Shown in pieces: positions 24,301-58,984 of a DNA stretch of 64,000 bases. Made by a program: the position numbers and the translations under genes. The stretch lies in contig NC_088304.1 of the NCBI RefSeq assembly GCF_032854445.1, positions 34,092,810 to 34,156,809 of the forward strand, given 5' to 3'. Position 1 is the first letter of the stretch; the number at the start of each line of letters is the position of its first letter. This stretch comes from Liolophura sinensis. Its lineage: Eukaryota > Mollusca > Polyplacophora > Chitonida > Chitonidae. The notes under the pieces were generated by a model. It saw only the letters and a program-made list of their open reading frames with translations. It searched no databases and was not told the DNA's origin.

Positions 24301-27300
24301 ACAACAAATAAGCAGACAAATATGCCGAGTTAATTTGAATAGAGGAAGAACACCTCTCAGTGTTCTTAGGACCGTGGTATGGATCCACTACCTCGTAACA
24401 ACAAATAAGCATGCAGTTATACAGAGTTAACATGAATGAAGAAAGAAAGTCAGCTGGGGTTCTTAGGAACGTGGTACGGATCGACTGCCTGGGTAACAAC
24501 AATTATATTGGGTTAGTATGAATAGAGGAAGAATACATATTAGCGTTCTTAGGGCCATGGTGCGGATACACCAACAGGATAACATAAATGCATGTACTGG
24601 CCTGATCTAAATATTGAAATAACAAAGGCACTCTGGATAATTCCCTTATAAAAACCACACAAATGTAAGCGAATAAGATGTGATAAAAATAGAAGGCATC
24701 GGCAAACCTCCAATTCTGGCAAATTTAAAACCAGCCAGCGGCATTTGGATTCGATCACAAAACCATCTGCATTGGTGATGGAATTCGATGGAATCGGAGC
24801 CATACAAACCTCCGATCTAGTGAAGTCGTTCCCAGGAATGTTGACATAGACACCGTGAATAAAGCCGTAAGGGACGTCATACACTAGCAACGAGAACAGT
24901 TCACCGGGAGAGCTCTGCCACGTCATTTCCGGCATCTCACGTGCATCCCAACACAGATGTTTTGCTGATGACAACGGGTCCAGGGTGAATGATATAGTCT
25001 CTTCAAACTCGAAGTCATTACCACAAGCGTAATATTGTCCTGTAATCCGAAAGAAAATAGGTGCTATATTGATGGCCAAAGAGCATATTATCACTATTAC
25101 TCAGAAATACAGGTAAGACAATGGTCAGGCTTGTGGGTGGCCTGAGGAAATGGGACTGACAGAGATAAAGCACCGCCCTTCGTCTGGTACCTGACAAACA
25201 GCCGCACCCGCCGCAACCGCCGCAACTGGATCTGGACTCGAATACACGACATCTTTAGAAATAGGCCTGATGTCGCCACACGCAAGGTCTTTACCCGTCT
25301 GTTCCAACGCGGACCAAATTTTGGTCACATTTATAGCGTCTACTATTAGACGACAGTTGGACGAAAATTCTGGCCTATAGCCCCAATCACCTGTTTGATT
25401 AATGACCCAAATTCCGATGCTGGCTTTGCAAAGGATTTTTCTCCAAATAAATGGAGTAATGTTATAAAGGAATGATTACGGCTTTAGCCACATCGGCAGT
25501 TTTTCAGCTGTGTTGTTCCGAGAATTGCACTAGACGCTCAGGGTATAGGTAAAAAGCTACTTGAAACACCTTACTGAAGGTACCTTTTTAAGAGTGGTTT
25601 TCGCACAGTGATGATTTATTTATTTACTTATTTATTTACTTACCATATTATGCTCTTTTGTGTGTTTACGCCGAACTGAATAATATTTTACTTATACAAC
25701 AGGGGTCAGTATTATGGTGGGAGAAAACCGGAGAGAGCCCAGGGGAAACCCACTAAAACACCTATGTATCCAATACATGCTCTAATTATTGCGTGCTAAT
25801 CTGATGGTACTTACCTTCAGGGGAGGTGAACGTAACATGTAAGTACCGATCGAGAGTCACAGGGTCAAAGGTCCCGGGAGTGAAGACTAAGGAACTCATG
25901 CTCTCGGGTATTTGGAATCCCTGGGGCAGGAAGCATCCGAATCCCTGGGTAAAGGGCCCCTGGGGACATCTCTGGTTGTAGTCCGTCCCGAACCAGAACT
26001 GTGACGTATCTAATGCAGCATTCCCAATGGCGTTAAGACATGCTTGAAGGTTAGACACTCTGTTCTGATCGGAACACAGACCAATCGACTGACCGACGGC
26101 TGTATTCAGGTATATGGAAAGGTAGACAAAAAGAGAACATAAATTGATAGTTAGCGACATATATCACACGGTGAAATATGGTCCCATCAGCTGACCAACG
26201 GCTGTATTCATGTATATAGAAAGGTAGACAAAAAGAGAACATAAATTGATAGTTAGCGATATATATCATACGGTGAAATATGGTCCCATCAGCTGACCGA
26301 CGGCTATATTCATGTATATGGAAAGGTAGACAAAAAGAGAACATAAATTGATAGTTAGCGACATATATTATACGGTGAAATATCGTCCCATCAGCTGACT
26401 GACGGCTGTATTCATGTATATGGAAAGGTAGACAAAAAGAGAACATAAATTGATATTTAGCGACATATATGATACGGTGAAATATGGTCCCATCAGCTCA
26501 CCGACAGCTGTACATACAGGGAATGAATGGATGAATGATTATGCCCTAATGGCTTAACAGCAATACTGAAAACATATCGTGGCGAGAACATGCTTAAACC
26601 AGGAAACAATATATGGTTTTCAACATGATAATGAAAATATCCAAAATCAAACAAATATACACCGAAGCCTCTCGCCAATGCGATGGCTGTGAGTTCCAGC
26701 TTCTACTGGTCGCAGGTTTCCGCCAGGCTCTGCCCGATTTCCTCCCACCATAATGCTGGCTGCCGTCGTATAAGTGAAACATTCTAGAGTACGGCGTAAA
26801 ACACCAATCAAATAAATGAATATACACCGACATTTAAAACTGGCTAAAATATCACAAACGTCATTCAAAATTCGAAAACCACATTAGTTATTATTAAGAT
26901 ATAATCTAAAAAATAGGGAGAAAAAGAATGCATAAACTCACAGTTAACGAACCTATAACCAGATGAAGTTCTACTTTAACAGTGTTTGTTAAAAAAATAG
27001 TTTTCAAATGCACTTTATTTTTAGCACAGCTTAAAGGAGAAAAAAGCATACAAATGATCCTAGAATAAGATGAAAGAGCGTCAAAATTAATTGGCAATTA
27101 TGGTCTTTCATTTTTTTAATATTTTTATATTTTTGTATGGTGGATATTTATTTAATTTATTTGAATGTAAATTTGTTGTTTATATCCAACGACATGCATT
27201 TTATTCTGAATTATGATAATATTTAGGAATATATTAAAAATATAAACAAGATCAAAATCAAGGTTGAGCACATTTGTTATCTGAAAAGACCAAATTGTGT

Positions 27301-30300
27301 AATAATGTTATAAATGAGAATGTAACACAAAGACTGTATGTCACAAAATGTGGTCCCACATATCCCTCATACAAAATATATTTTCAAGCGTCTTTTTCTA
27401 TTCAAAAAAAAAATTGAAGACTTTATTTACGACTAACTTTCGCACTCTTTCATCTGAACTTCATGGGATGTTTAGCTTTTTATCCATCCATCCTCGTATA
27501 TACCATCCACTGTTTTCACCATTTTTATCCTGATGAGAACTGTTTCGGTAAAGGTCAAGACTCTCTCCACCAAGGCCAAAATTGTTTCACCCAGGTGAGA
27601 AATGTTTTCACCAAGATCAAAACCCTTTCATCCAGGTTAGGAATATTTCCACCAAGGTCAAAAGTTTTTTGGAAACAATTCAAAGTCACAAAAAGTCAAA
27701 TGTCGTATGAGGTCCAGGGTATATTACACTCTTTACCTAACTAATAATGCATGACCAATGTATTACGCGGGACAGAATTCAAGCAATGTACAAAAGGTAC
27801 AGGGTTCGCATGCTACATGGTTGTACACGGTTGGTTAATTCGGCCAGTGCGTCGTTCTCTTCCCTGCAAACCAGGCCGTCACGAATGACATCGCGTGTTC
27901 CAATGCTTCCGGTGGGGCTTTAAAGTAGGCATGCAAGCTTGGGGTTTTGCGTCGTGCATAACAAATTTTCAGTCATATGACGACGAGGATCTTGTAAACT
28001 GTAAAGAGCAAATAAAGTAAAAAAAAAGTAATGCGTGACATAAATGGAAAATTAACACAGAATTATGTCTAGAAATACTTTAAATTTTTTTCCTTAAGCT
28101 TTCTTCTATCTCACAAATAGCACAAAAGTGATATTTTATACGATGGGTTATTTAGACCCTTATTTTAGAAAGGACTTATCCAAAGGAAGGTCTGAATGCG
28201 CATTAAAACTAACTACAATGATTTTAAGGAAGTTCATTAAGGATTTTTTCACAAACATTATTATAACACTATATTAAAAACTGTATAAGACTTAAAGTGA
28301 CAGGCAGACAAATGTTTAGGTCCACTGAAAGACTACCATTCAAAGCATCTTAAACCGGCATTAAATATTTTTTTAGATTCTTTTCAACTCAGTAAAAGTT
28401 CAGTGAAACTTCGTCTTGTCACAGCTTCAGCGCGTTTCCTATGTCGAGAGCAAGGTGGTGTCACGTGTAGTTTATCTCACTAACGTCGAAGGTATTTCCC
28501 GTACAATAGTTTAAGAAGTAACCTTTGGCAGATCAAAGTTTTGGACTTCGGCAGTGAAGGACCAAGTGATAAATAGTTTTCTTGGAAAATGGACATTGTG
28601 AAAGGATATTTCTTACACTGCTTGAGCTGTTCAACTATTTCAGTCAAATATTTTGTAATGAGCACAAGGTGTTCAATCCTCATTAAATCAATAAAATGGA
28701 CAGTTGGGTTTAGCCTACGCTAATGTATACTGACAGATGTTGTTGGTATATATGGTACCATATATACTAAACTATTGTATACTACTGTATACTAAACTAT
28801 ATACCTCGGAGGTGCAGTTATACATGAGAGCCCACGCCAGAACGTGCTCTTTCACTCTAGCTCTTTCAATTCAGTCAAATCTAGCTCCATTTGTGTTTAC
28901 CAAAGGTGTTCAACAGTCTCTGACTGTCGACAGGAATTCAGTCGTCAACATGGTGGTCACTCCGCATTTGAGGGGCTCTGCTAACTTTATAGGCTTTCGG
29001 CTACTACATACAAGCATATATCGCGTGCGGTATATGATATGAACGTTAGCGAGTTTCTTTTGTACAGATATAGGTCTAGTTTGACTCCATCGTAGACTTG
29101 CTTATGACTCTCTTAAAAATGCACATCCACATTATTTTGTGAACCAGCAGTACACAAATTGTGTAATTCATGACTTGTGTAAATATGTGTGCATCGCTGA
29201 TACACATGTCACCGTAAATGTACACATTTGTATACCATCGTTTTTAGAGAGCAGTAACTATAAAAAAGTGTCTTGTGAGACCATAGTTTTTGTGCTTATC
29301 CCCTGTGTATAGGCCTATAATAAGAAAAATCACTAAAACCAGGCTACCAAGGTTATCCACTTTTTCTCCGGTTCAAAACACTGATAAGCCTTTTCTTACA
29401 TTTAACATGAACGTTTGAACTATGTGCGCTCAGCATTCTTGAGTTTTCTCAAGCAAGCATTCACATGCACCTGTTTGTTGTCACGGCAAGACGTCTTCAT
29501 GTCAGCCTTTAGTCACTAATTTTGATCTGGCCTGTCTTCTTTTTAAAAAATCTAAAAACAGAATTTCCTTTTCGCTTCTTATTCCAGAGCACATAAGGAT
29601 TTTCAATAATGCTTTTCAGTCTTGCTGTCTGAAACTCTCGTGTCATTATCCGGACATGCGTGGGAGCCGAGGGTAAAGACTATGAAGCTTGAAAGATGAT
29701 CAACAGCATGCATCGCGCACAGGAGAGCAGTGATAACTATCAGAGTTTCAAGCAACCATGTGACAGCCTTACCAGTGCTGGCTGTTACTTTTCCCTCCCT
29801 CTGCATGCCTAATCATCACGCGAGGTCAACCGTGACAGGTAGTTGAAAGCACACACCAAACGCTTGGGTTTCGTAACTCTCTAGCGGTCACCGCGGCGGC
29901 GGCCAGCATTATGGTGAGAGGAAGCCGGGCAGAACCTGGCAGACCTTCCCAGAGGAAGCAAGCATGAACTGGAGTTGAACTCACAGCGACCGCGTTCGCG
30001 AGAGGCTGCCGAGTCATTGCGCCGCGCTAACCACCTCAGCCACGGAGGACCCCTCCGGAAGTTATGTAGGCTGCTGCATATGGAGACATGCATCTATACG
30101 AACCTGGAGCGCTAATCTGATCCCATATAGGTTCATCAAATATGTCAAAAAATGAAAAATGTTTTTGCAGACATTTCTTCATTTTCCTCTAAGGCAAACA
30201 AAACACTAACGTGAGATATACGTCAGATAAGATCATTAACACTAGCCCCGGAAGCTCCACCACATTAGATTGCTGTAGATGAGATCTCAACCATTTGGGG

Positions 30301-32276
30301 GTATCGAGAGATGGCATGAGGCTGTGAGACCTTAGGTTGCCACAGGCGTATTTTTGAGTAGACATCCAAAGTTGGGGCACGGAGAGATGCTATTTATAGA
30401 TTATAGAGCAATAAAAGCGATTTTTTGAAAAGATTTGGGGGAGGGAGGTGGCGATAGGTTAAGAATCTATCTGGGCACATTAAGCGAGGTTGCATAGGCC
30501 ACCTTTAGGCGTATAAAAGAGTTTTCAGCCATGAAAACAGGAATTGGTGCCCCGAGACATGTGGTCAAAAAGACTGGAGCCTAAAATGACAAAAATTTTT
30601 AAAGATTACCCATCATTACGTCCAGATTAGGAGTCGTAGTTCCAAGTGTAGTACTGGTGGCTCTGACTGTTATTTGACAGCCCTAGTTGAGCGTCTTTGG
30701 CGAATTTTATACACTTTGTAAGGGTCGAAGGATTCGTAATCTGTTCGTAAATCTGATAGATACAAAAAAAAAAAAGAATTTCAAGAGTTTTAATGTAATT
30801 TGAATACTTTCTGACTTTATGTAATTTGTGAAAACCAAAGAGAATCTATCTCTAAATTGTAACTGCCAAAGGTTGGAATTTGGCAGACGTACTTATAGAT
30901 AAATAAGAATCGATGATGCATGCATTTAATCTATTCGGTTAAGAAATAATGATTGTTTATATAGTCTTTGTTGTTCATTTTTGTACAGTAAATGTGTAAG
31001 AAATAAAGTCTTAGAATTTAGACTCCAATGTATACTTTGTATTCCTGCCAGTTCAAATTCTCACTGACACGTGGAAAGGTTGGGGGTACAGGCATATCTG
31101 GGTCAACCACCACTGGAAAAGTGGGCAACCCGGTTCCGACGCCATTGTCACCAGTTACCAGAAAAGACACCAAAATAACATATGCATCGACCTTCTGTAT
31201 AAAATTTAAAAAGCATACCTTTTTATTAGTGTCATGTTGCATAGCCGAGAGATCTCAGATCAAAACAAGCAAAATCTCAATCTACGAAAATTGAAAGCAC
31301 CATGTGATACATCTTCTGAACCAATCAAGCGCGAGTTATTTTCTACGACGCAGATGTTTCCGCCAGTATTACCCGAAACTTGTTTTACCTTTTTGCCATA
31401 TGAGCGTGGGATACGAATGACGCAACATCGTTTTTCCGTGTGAGGGGCCTCCGTGGTTCAGTTGGTTAGCGCGCTAGCGCAGCGTAATGATCCAGGAGGA
31501 TCTCACCAGTGCGGTCGCTGTGAGTTCAAGTCCAGCTCATGCTGGCTTCCTCTCCGGCCGTACGTGGGAAGCTCCTTCAGCAACCTGCGGATGGTCGTGG
31601 GTTTCCACCGGGCCCTGCCCGGTTACCTCCCACCATAATGCTGACCGCCGTCCTATGAGTGAAATATTCTTGAGTACGGCGTTAAACACCAATCAAATAA
31701 ATACAATAAATCGTGTCTCAAATTAATTAACGTCTCACGTTGGAAAGTTTGCCAGTAATTTGCAATAGGTTGATGGTTTACTCGGTTCAGTTTATTTTCT
31801 TTCACGGTCTATAAGACTTATAGCCACTGTATAAATGAAACGTTCTTGAGTTATCAACAATCAAATAACTAAATAAATATTATGAACCATGGTCAGGATT
31901 AATTAACACAACAAATAACCACCTGTTTTCCTTGACATGGCGAGGTAAACACACACACACACACAAAACAAATTAAATTGTCATTAGTTTCAGTGAAGCG
32001 TGGTTCATACTCTCCTCTAGACAACTGAAAGGCACTTGACTTTAAATGTAACATTTTGACACTGGTGGAGAAGGTAAACGTTCGATTGACACTTTATACA
32101 GTGTTAGAAATTAAGGACTTTACGAGGTATTTAAAAAATGTTCAATAAGCATAGCATCTCTGAAGAAATTCATTTTGAAGATCTCAAGAATGTTTCAGGA
32201 GAGAAAAAATATAACTTCTTAACATACCGGAGCCTATCGCTGCCAAGAAGATCGGAAGTACAGTTGTAACCTGCAT
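18330..32276 (-). CDS. Secreted tandem PEBP-domain protein, probably membrane/GPI anchored
   Basis: Exons: 32276..32228 (signal peptide, MQVTTVLPIFLAAIGS), 31112..31036, 30389..30222, [unresolved], 26099..25815, 25039..24708, 23966..23798, 22911..22807, 21635..21511, [unresolved], 21128..21007, 20880..20610, 18600..18330. All other junctions are GT-AG and phase-matched. The last unit is a clear PEBP fold: YTLIMVDPD, LHWLMINVP, YIGPAPP, an H before FYYFLLYEQ, and C-terminal DNSLKLVGASWFVSRRDEYV. The middle unit has the fold (PYVFLLYTQ, FAEIHSLSGPVAMNWLLAEGD) but lacks the ligand-pocket histidines. A first, partial unit precedes it. PEBPs bind anionic phospholipids or act as kinase or protease modulators; here the role is unknown. 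The C-terminus is a hydrophobic tail, ILACITSAGAVVFLLLL, with only a few residues after it, suggesting a GPI signal or a single membrane segment. Two phase mismatches mean missed exons or indels. Confidence 0.7.
18730..19466. mobile_element. MITE family copy 2, interrupted, in PEBP intron
   Basis: The left arm from 18730 (ACACTCAAAAAATTAATCTG) matches the reverse complement of the right arm ending at 19466 (GATTAATTTTTTAAGTGT) over about 60 bp with few mismatches. Both ends are ACACT/AGTGT. The 600-bp interior is longer than in the other copies and includes G and C homopolymers near 18940 and 19311, so another sequence probably inserted inside. Confidence 0.8.
19769..19946 (-). CDS. Possible alternative last exon of the PEBP gene
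   Basis: A good acceptor (ACAAATTCAG) and the same entry phase as the regular last exon let the exon ending at 20610 join here. It reads through about 58 codons to a stop (segment FTVLMYHSWKKLSAYISL). This would replace the PEBP C-terminal strand and the anchor. It lacks recognisable homology, so it may be fortuitous. Confidence 0.25.
20040..20590. repeat. Dispersed repeat, copy 2
   Basis: Shares ordered blocks with 9960-10640 (ATGTTGGATATATGAA, TAGCATCATTG, GACTCCGTCCTA, CTCGTATACGAA). Unclassified and lying in the last PEBP intron. Confidence 0.45.
21359..21506. repeat. Direct duplication, about 62 bp at 86-bp spacing
   Basis: The segment starting ATGCGTTAAGTTATCAAACA at 21359 recurs at 21445, almost identical over about 62 bases. 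The right copy ends four bases before the donor of the PEBP exon 21635..21511, close to one of the two unresolved junctions. Confidence 0.9.
21741..21875. mobile_element. MITE family copy 3, compact
   Basis: About 135 bp, nearly all terminal inverted repeat: TCACAGAAAGTCTGTTGTC and GTGATGCTAGAAT on the left, ATTCTAGCATCACTC on the right. In a PEBP intron. Confidence 0.7.
23108..23351 (+). repeat. SINE family A copy
   Basis: Head GCTCCGTGGTGGAGGG with TTAGCACGCC, body, and a GGCGTAAAGAACCAATCAAA end with an AAT tail. In a PEBP intron, opposite to gene orientation. Confidence 0.9.
23580..23672 (-). repeat. SINE family A 3' fragment
   Basis: Inverted tail and core (TTTATTTATTTGACTGGGTG onward, ending near the TATGGTGGGAGG block). 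Confidence 0.75.
23712..23765 (+). repeat. SINE family A tail, degenerate
   Basis: Short diverged tail around GTGAAACATTCTTGAGAAC, just downstream (in gene sense) of the PEBP exon 23966..23798. Confidence 0.5.
23935..24575. repeat. Tandem array carrying copies of a PEBP exon acceptor
   Basis: Units of about 95-140 bp repeat the first bases of exon 23966..23798 together with its acceptor: GTTATCCAG/GTAGTGGATCC in the genuine site. Related copies lie near 24047, 24190, 24288, 24386, 24480 and 24568, in the upstream intron. Some keep AG/GTAGTGG, some have lost the AG (near 24288), and the last is badly decayed. Between them are AACAAATAAGCATGCA and GAATGAAGAAAGAA blocks. Confidence 0.85.
25191..25342 (-). 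CDS. Possible alternative exon of the PEBP gene
   Basis: The segment 25342..25191 has AG and GT boundaries (AATAG/ and CAG/GTACC). Its entry and exit phases (1 and 0) are identical to those of exon 25039..24708, so it could replace that exon without a frame change. It contains DLACGDIRP, comparable to YYACGND in the regular exon. Skipping or inclusion cannot be told from DNA. Confidence 0.35.
25615..25757 (-). repeat. SINE family A 3' fragment
   Basis: Inverted copy: TTTATTTACTTATTTATTT tail, GTTTACGCCG, then ATTATGGTGGGAGAAAACC. Confidence 0.75.
26090..26515. repeat. 102-bp tandem array carrying copies of a PEBP exon acceptor
   Basis: The genuine acceptor of exon 26099..25815 is GAATACAG/CCGTCGGTCAG on the minus strand. 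The acceptor and the first 12 or so exon bases recur near 26195, 26297, 26400 and 26502, at about 102-bp spacing, in the upstream intron. Intervening sequence (GAAAGGTAGACAAAAAGAG, TTGATAGTTAGCGA) is highly conserved, so the expansion is recent. The open frame running through it is an artefact. Confidence 0.9.
26662..26820 (+). repeat. SINE family A copy, internally deleted
   Basis: The B-box region (TGTGAGTTCCAGC) is followed directly by the 3' core and the TAAAACACCAATCAAATAAA end. Confidence 0.85.
26830..29885. other. Large PEBP intron region; no exon identified
   Basis: The missing exon or exons between 30222 and 26099 should lie here; the phases require a total length of 1 modulo 3. I could not identify them. 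Seen instead are 30-bp TTTCACCAAGGTCAAAA-like repeats at about 27530-27670 and a minus-strand family B tail at about 27950-28012. Confidence 0.4.
29886..30056 (-). repeat. SINE family A copy, 3' truncated
   Basis: Reads on the minus strand from the CCTCCGTGGCTGAGGTGGTT head, through the A-box GTTAGCGCGGC and B-box GAGTTCAACTCC, to the CACCATAATGCTGGCCGCC core, then stops. Confidence 0.85.
31442..31711 (+). repeat. SINE family A, best full-length copy
   Basis: About 270 bp: GGGGCCTCCGTGG, A-box TTAGCGCGCTAGCGCAG, B-box GAGTTCAAGTCC, central body, core CCTCCCACCATAATGCTG, and a tail GGCGTTAAACACC followed by AAT repeats. The A and B boxes show a tRNA-derived polymerase III promoter. It is inside PEBP intron 1, opposite to the gene, and serves as the reference for all other copies. 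Confidence 0.95.
31800..31880 (+). repeat. SINE family A tail, degenerate
   Basis: Diverged tail around GAAACGTTCTTGAG and CAATCAAATAACTAAATAAA. Confidence 0.4.
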
Positions 32277-32695
32277 TTGTTATGGTCAACCCACTGGCTG
32301 AGGTGCAAGGTGGTCTCGATCTCGGTATACAGTAACTGTACGCACAGGCTGGTTTCAGTACGGGTATATGACAACAGGTAAAGGCTATAGGTGTTCCCCA
32401 GCCTGGTCCGTGCAGCTGAAGTGTTCACGGTTCGCCCGTACCCAGTCACGTTTTTATAGTAAACTCTCTGGTCATGCCTCAAAACACATTGGGTTCAATC
32501 CCCACGTGACGGGCATGGCCGGGTTTGTTTATATATGCAGTAACTGGTGAAAGGCTCGAACCTTTAGTCTGAATACCTTGTATAAATACACAGGTTAACG
32601 TTGAAGTGTAGGCCTACCTGTGGCACATTTACTGGACTTTTTTGTTTGGTTAGTGTGTAAGGCCTCACTCAAAGTTTTCACTTACACAACCTAGG

Positions 32696-32697
<2 letters not shown>

Positions 32698-32785
<88 letters not shown>
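32698..32785. repeat. TA dinucleotide array
   Basis: An uninterrupted run of about 44 TA units, about 420 bases upstream of the PEBP start codon. Confidence 0.98.
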
Positions 32786-32788
<3 letters not shown>

Positions 32789-33428
32789 CATTTAAGTAGG
32801 CTTATAGACCTGTATGCTTCATGCACCATAGCAGAAGTAAAAAAATGTCACGGTCTTCTCCAGTGTTATCTATATGTGTGGAAGAAGCTGTAGTGACTGG
32901 GATGAACAGCCGCCCTTTATCCCAAGATACACTAGAGACCTACTGACTTCAATTCGCAAACGAACCACTGAGTAACTGCCTGGAATGCGCTGCGACCATG
33001 TTGGTTATCGGGCCGGTCAGCTTGGGTCAGCAGGGCTCACATACAACAATAACGCCTCAACTTTTTGTACTCATTAGCAACATCTTCTGTTCGCTCGTGG
33101 TTTAAGGTTACATAACGGTTGACGTTAGATAAAGTCGTGCATTCACATGGCGCATGCAGTAGCGAACATAAGCCGAAAATCTCTCCACACAAGAAACATG
33201 TCTGCGTAAATATGTGGGTGGAATTGCCTAAAGACTGTAGAAAAAGCCAAGTGAAACGACATAATTAACAACTGTAGAATGCGTAAGGTATATGTAATCA
33301 TTAGAAATATTTTTATATAACAGCAAAGGGGGTTTATGTTGTATACATATATAACAAAATTTCACTTTTTTTTTACACTTTTTCGGCACCATGGTAATGG
33401 GCCACAGACATTTCTAGAGCACCGGGTG

Positions 33429-33429
<1 letters not shown>

Positions 33430-33513
<84 letters not shown>
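33430..33513. repeat. TA dinucleotide array
   Basis: A second uninterrupted run of about 42 TA units, about 870 bases upstream of the VPS53 start. The Ile-Tyr open frames are artefacts. Confidence 0.98.
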
Positions 33514-33515
<2 letters not shown>

Positions 33516-34379
33516 GTAATACAATCCCTGTATGAATGTAGGCCAACACGTGTATATAAACAACGAATGTGTAACACGTATTAGTCTGCGTGATTTCTCT
33601 GAAGTTCTCATGGATGAATGCTGAGGTTTGGCGAGTTCATGTTCTGAAATGACCTCTGTATGCAAAATAAACTCATGCATTTGTTACATTACTGTTAAAC
33701 ACCATGCTCCATAATTACGATGACGGCCAGTTTTATGCCGGGGAGAAACCGAAGTGACCGACGTTACTGCCTAATTTCCCTTATGTGTGACAGATAAGTC
33801 TATGTACAAATATTATATGCACCTCATATTGGTGGTAGACAAGTCGTATTTGGACATCGTATGTCTCATCATGTGTTTTACCGAGCCATTGCAAACCGAA
33901 GTGTTTATATGTTTTTAAAGAAGATATCGCCAACATATTGACTTAAAGTCGTTCTAGCGTGTGTACTTATGATCAATTGATTCTTCCCTTTATTCTTTCG
34001 TCTGAGTGTAACCAGCTTCCTAAATTTCTGTATGTTTCTAGTATAGGCCTATGGCACGGTGTTTAAGATTAATCAAAAATATTAACATTTACATGTTGTC
34101 TTTTGAGTTTACGGTAGATCTTTCCTTTTCTAGAATGCATGCTGTATTCAGCTATAATTTTAAAAATTACAAATGCGAAACTATAATATTTTTGAAGCAT
34201 GTACCATTATCATTCAGATTACATTTACTACGTCAGCTCATTTATGTTAACTTTAAACAATGAATTTAAGAATAAAATGTGTTTGATAGCTTACAAATTT
34301 ATCGTGTTGTTGTTACGCCCTTTAAAAAGCATTGATGGCTCCGTGCATAAAAGTTATTTCCCCTAGTTCGCATGACAAG

Positions 34380-57800
<23,421 letters not shown>

Positions 57801-58984
57801 GAAAGGCTTTTTGGTATTAAAACTCGTCTGTTATGGATTTACATGTGCATCCAAGTGAAAACCCCTTAGTATCAGTTTGCCAACTTGTAGCTGTTAAAAT
57901 TTGATAAGGACTCAGTTTATGTAACAAATCAGTTGTGTGCTGAACATAAAAAAGTTTTCTGGATTGACCATCATCTGTAAATAATATACATTATGGCTTG
58001 TGTTTGCATAAATAAGTTAAAAACGGCACCCTATGTGCAAATATACGGCCTGTAAACAGGAGAGCATTTGTTCAATCCCAAATCACATTAGACATATGAC
58101 TGCATTATTGATGCATCCTTGCTTGGTGGTCAGCAAAATGGTATAGGTCAGGCACTGATTAATCTGGTGTCAGACAGTACTCTGTAACTTTATATAGATG
58201 GATTGCATCATGGTTTATCTTTGATGTGGCATTTCAGTGAGATTGGATTGTCTAATACAAGAATTGTTGTCGTTAAAACATTGTTAAAAAGTGATACCAA
58301 ACCTCATTCAAGAAAAAAGAGCAGAAATTTCTGGGATATGAAGGCAGACAACTGACTTATAATTCCATGGAATCTGGCACACTAATAGTCTCCTTGCTGT
58401 ATGAACTTTAGTGGTGAGAAATTGTGTGAAGTTAATAGAAGAAGACCCCCAGATGAAGTTAATTTGTGATTTAGTTGTTAAACACATACAATTTCAGGGG
58501 ATGTTTTTCGCAAAGTCAGTATAACAGATTGGCGAAAAATTCCATGAAACAATAGGTCATATAGCCTATGCTTTGTCCCTTATTGCTGTTAGCTCTTGTT
58601 GTTGTGTCTGATGTTTATTCTGTACAGTAATTTATAATCTCAAACAGACTATTCGACAAAGCAATCATGGGATCAGTTGATTGTAACTATGTCGGTAACA
58701 TGTATTCCCAATGTCTCGTAGTTACAATCAATTAGAACAGAGTCTTTTATTTGTACAATTGCTTCTGTAAAATACAGATGTAAAGATATTTATAAATACA
58801 ATAATATTCTATGCTCACCTGTGTGGTGTTACAGTGGTTTTTATTCTGACTTTTTTTTCTATTTATCGTTCATTTTAGTTGAGAGAGCAGAAAAACGTTT
58901 ATAATCAAACTGAAAAAATTTATTTTATATATAACTAAACAACACTATCTGATATTACAGTTGTACTGTCAGACAAGTGGCAGA
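57801..58984. other. VPS53 3' flank; no further gene seen
   Basis: This is probably the 3' untranslated region and flank. I could not point to a convincing polyadenylation signal. Confidence 0.4.

Larger units (their letters stand above)
32277..34334. other. Divergent intergenic spacer, PEBP gene to VPS53
   Basis: The two flanking genes point away from each other, so both promoters should lie in this 2-kb spacer. I see no TATA box at a sensible distance from either start. Two long TA arrays (about 32698-32785 and 33430-33513) are the only clear structures. Confidence 0.5.

Noticed and set aside
28737-29042. 101-codon open frame on the plus strand
   Set aside because: Lies opposite to the PEBP gene in its large intron; low-complexity start and no family resemblance.
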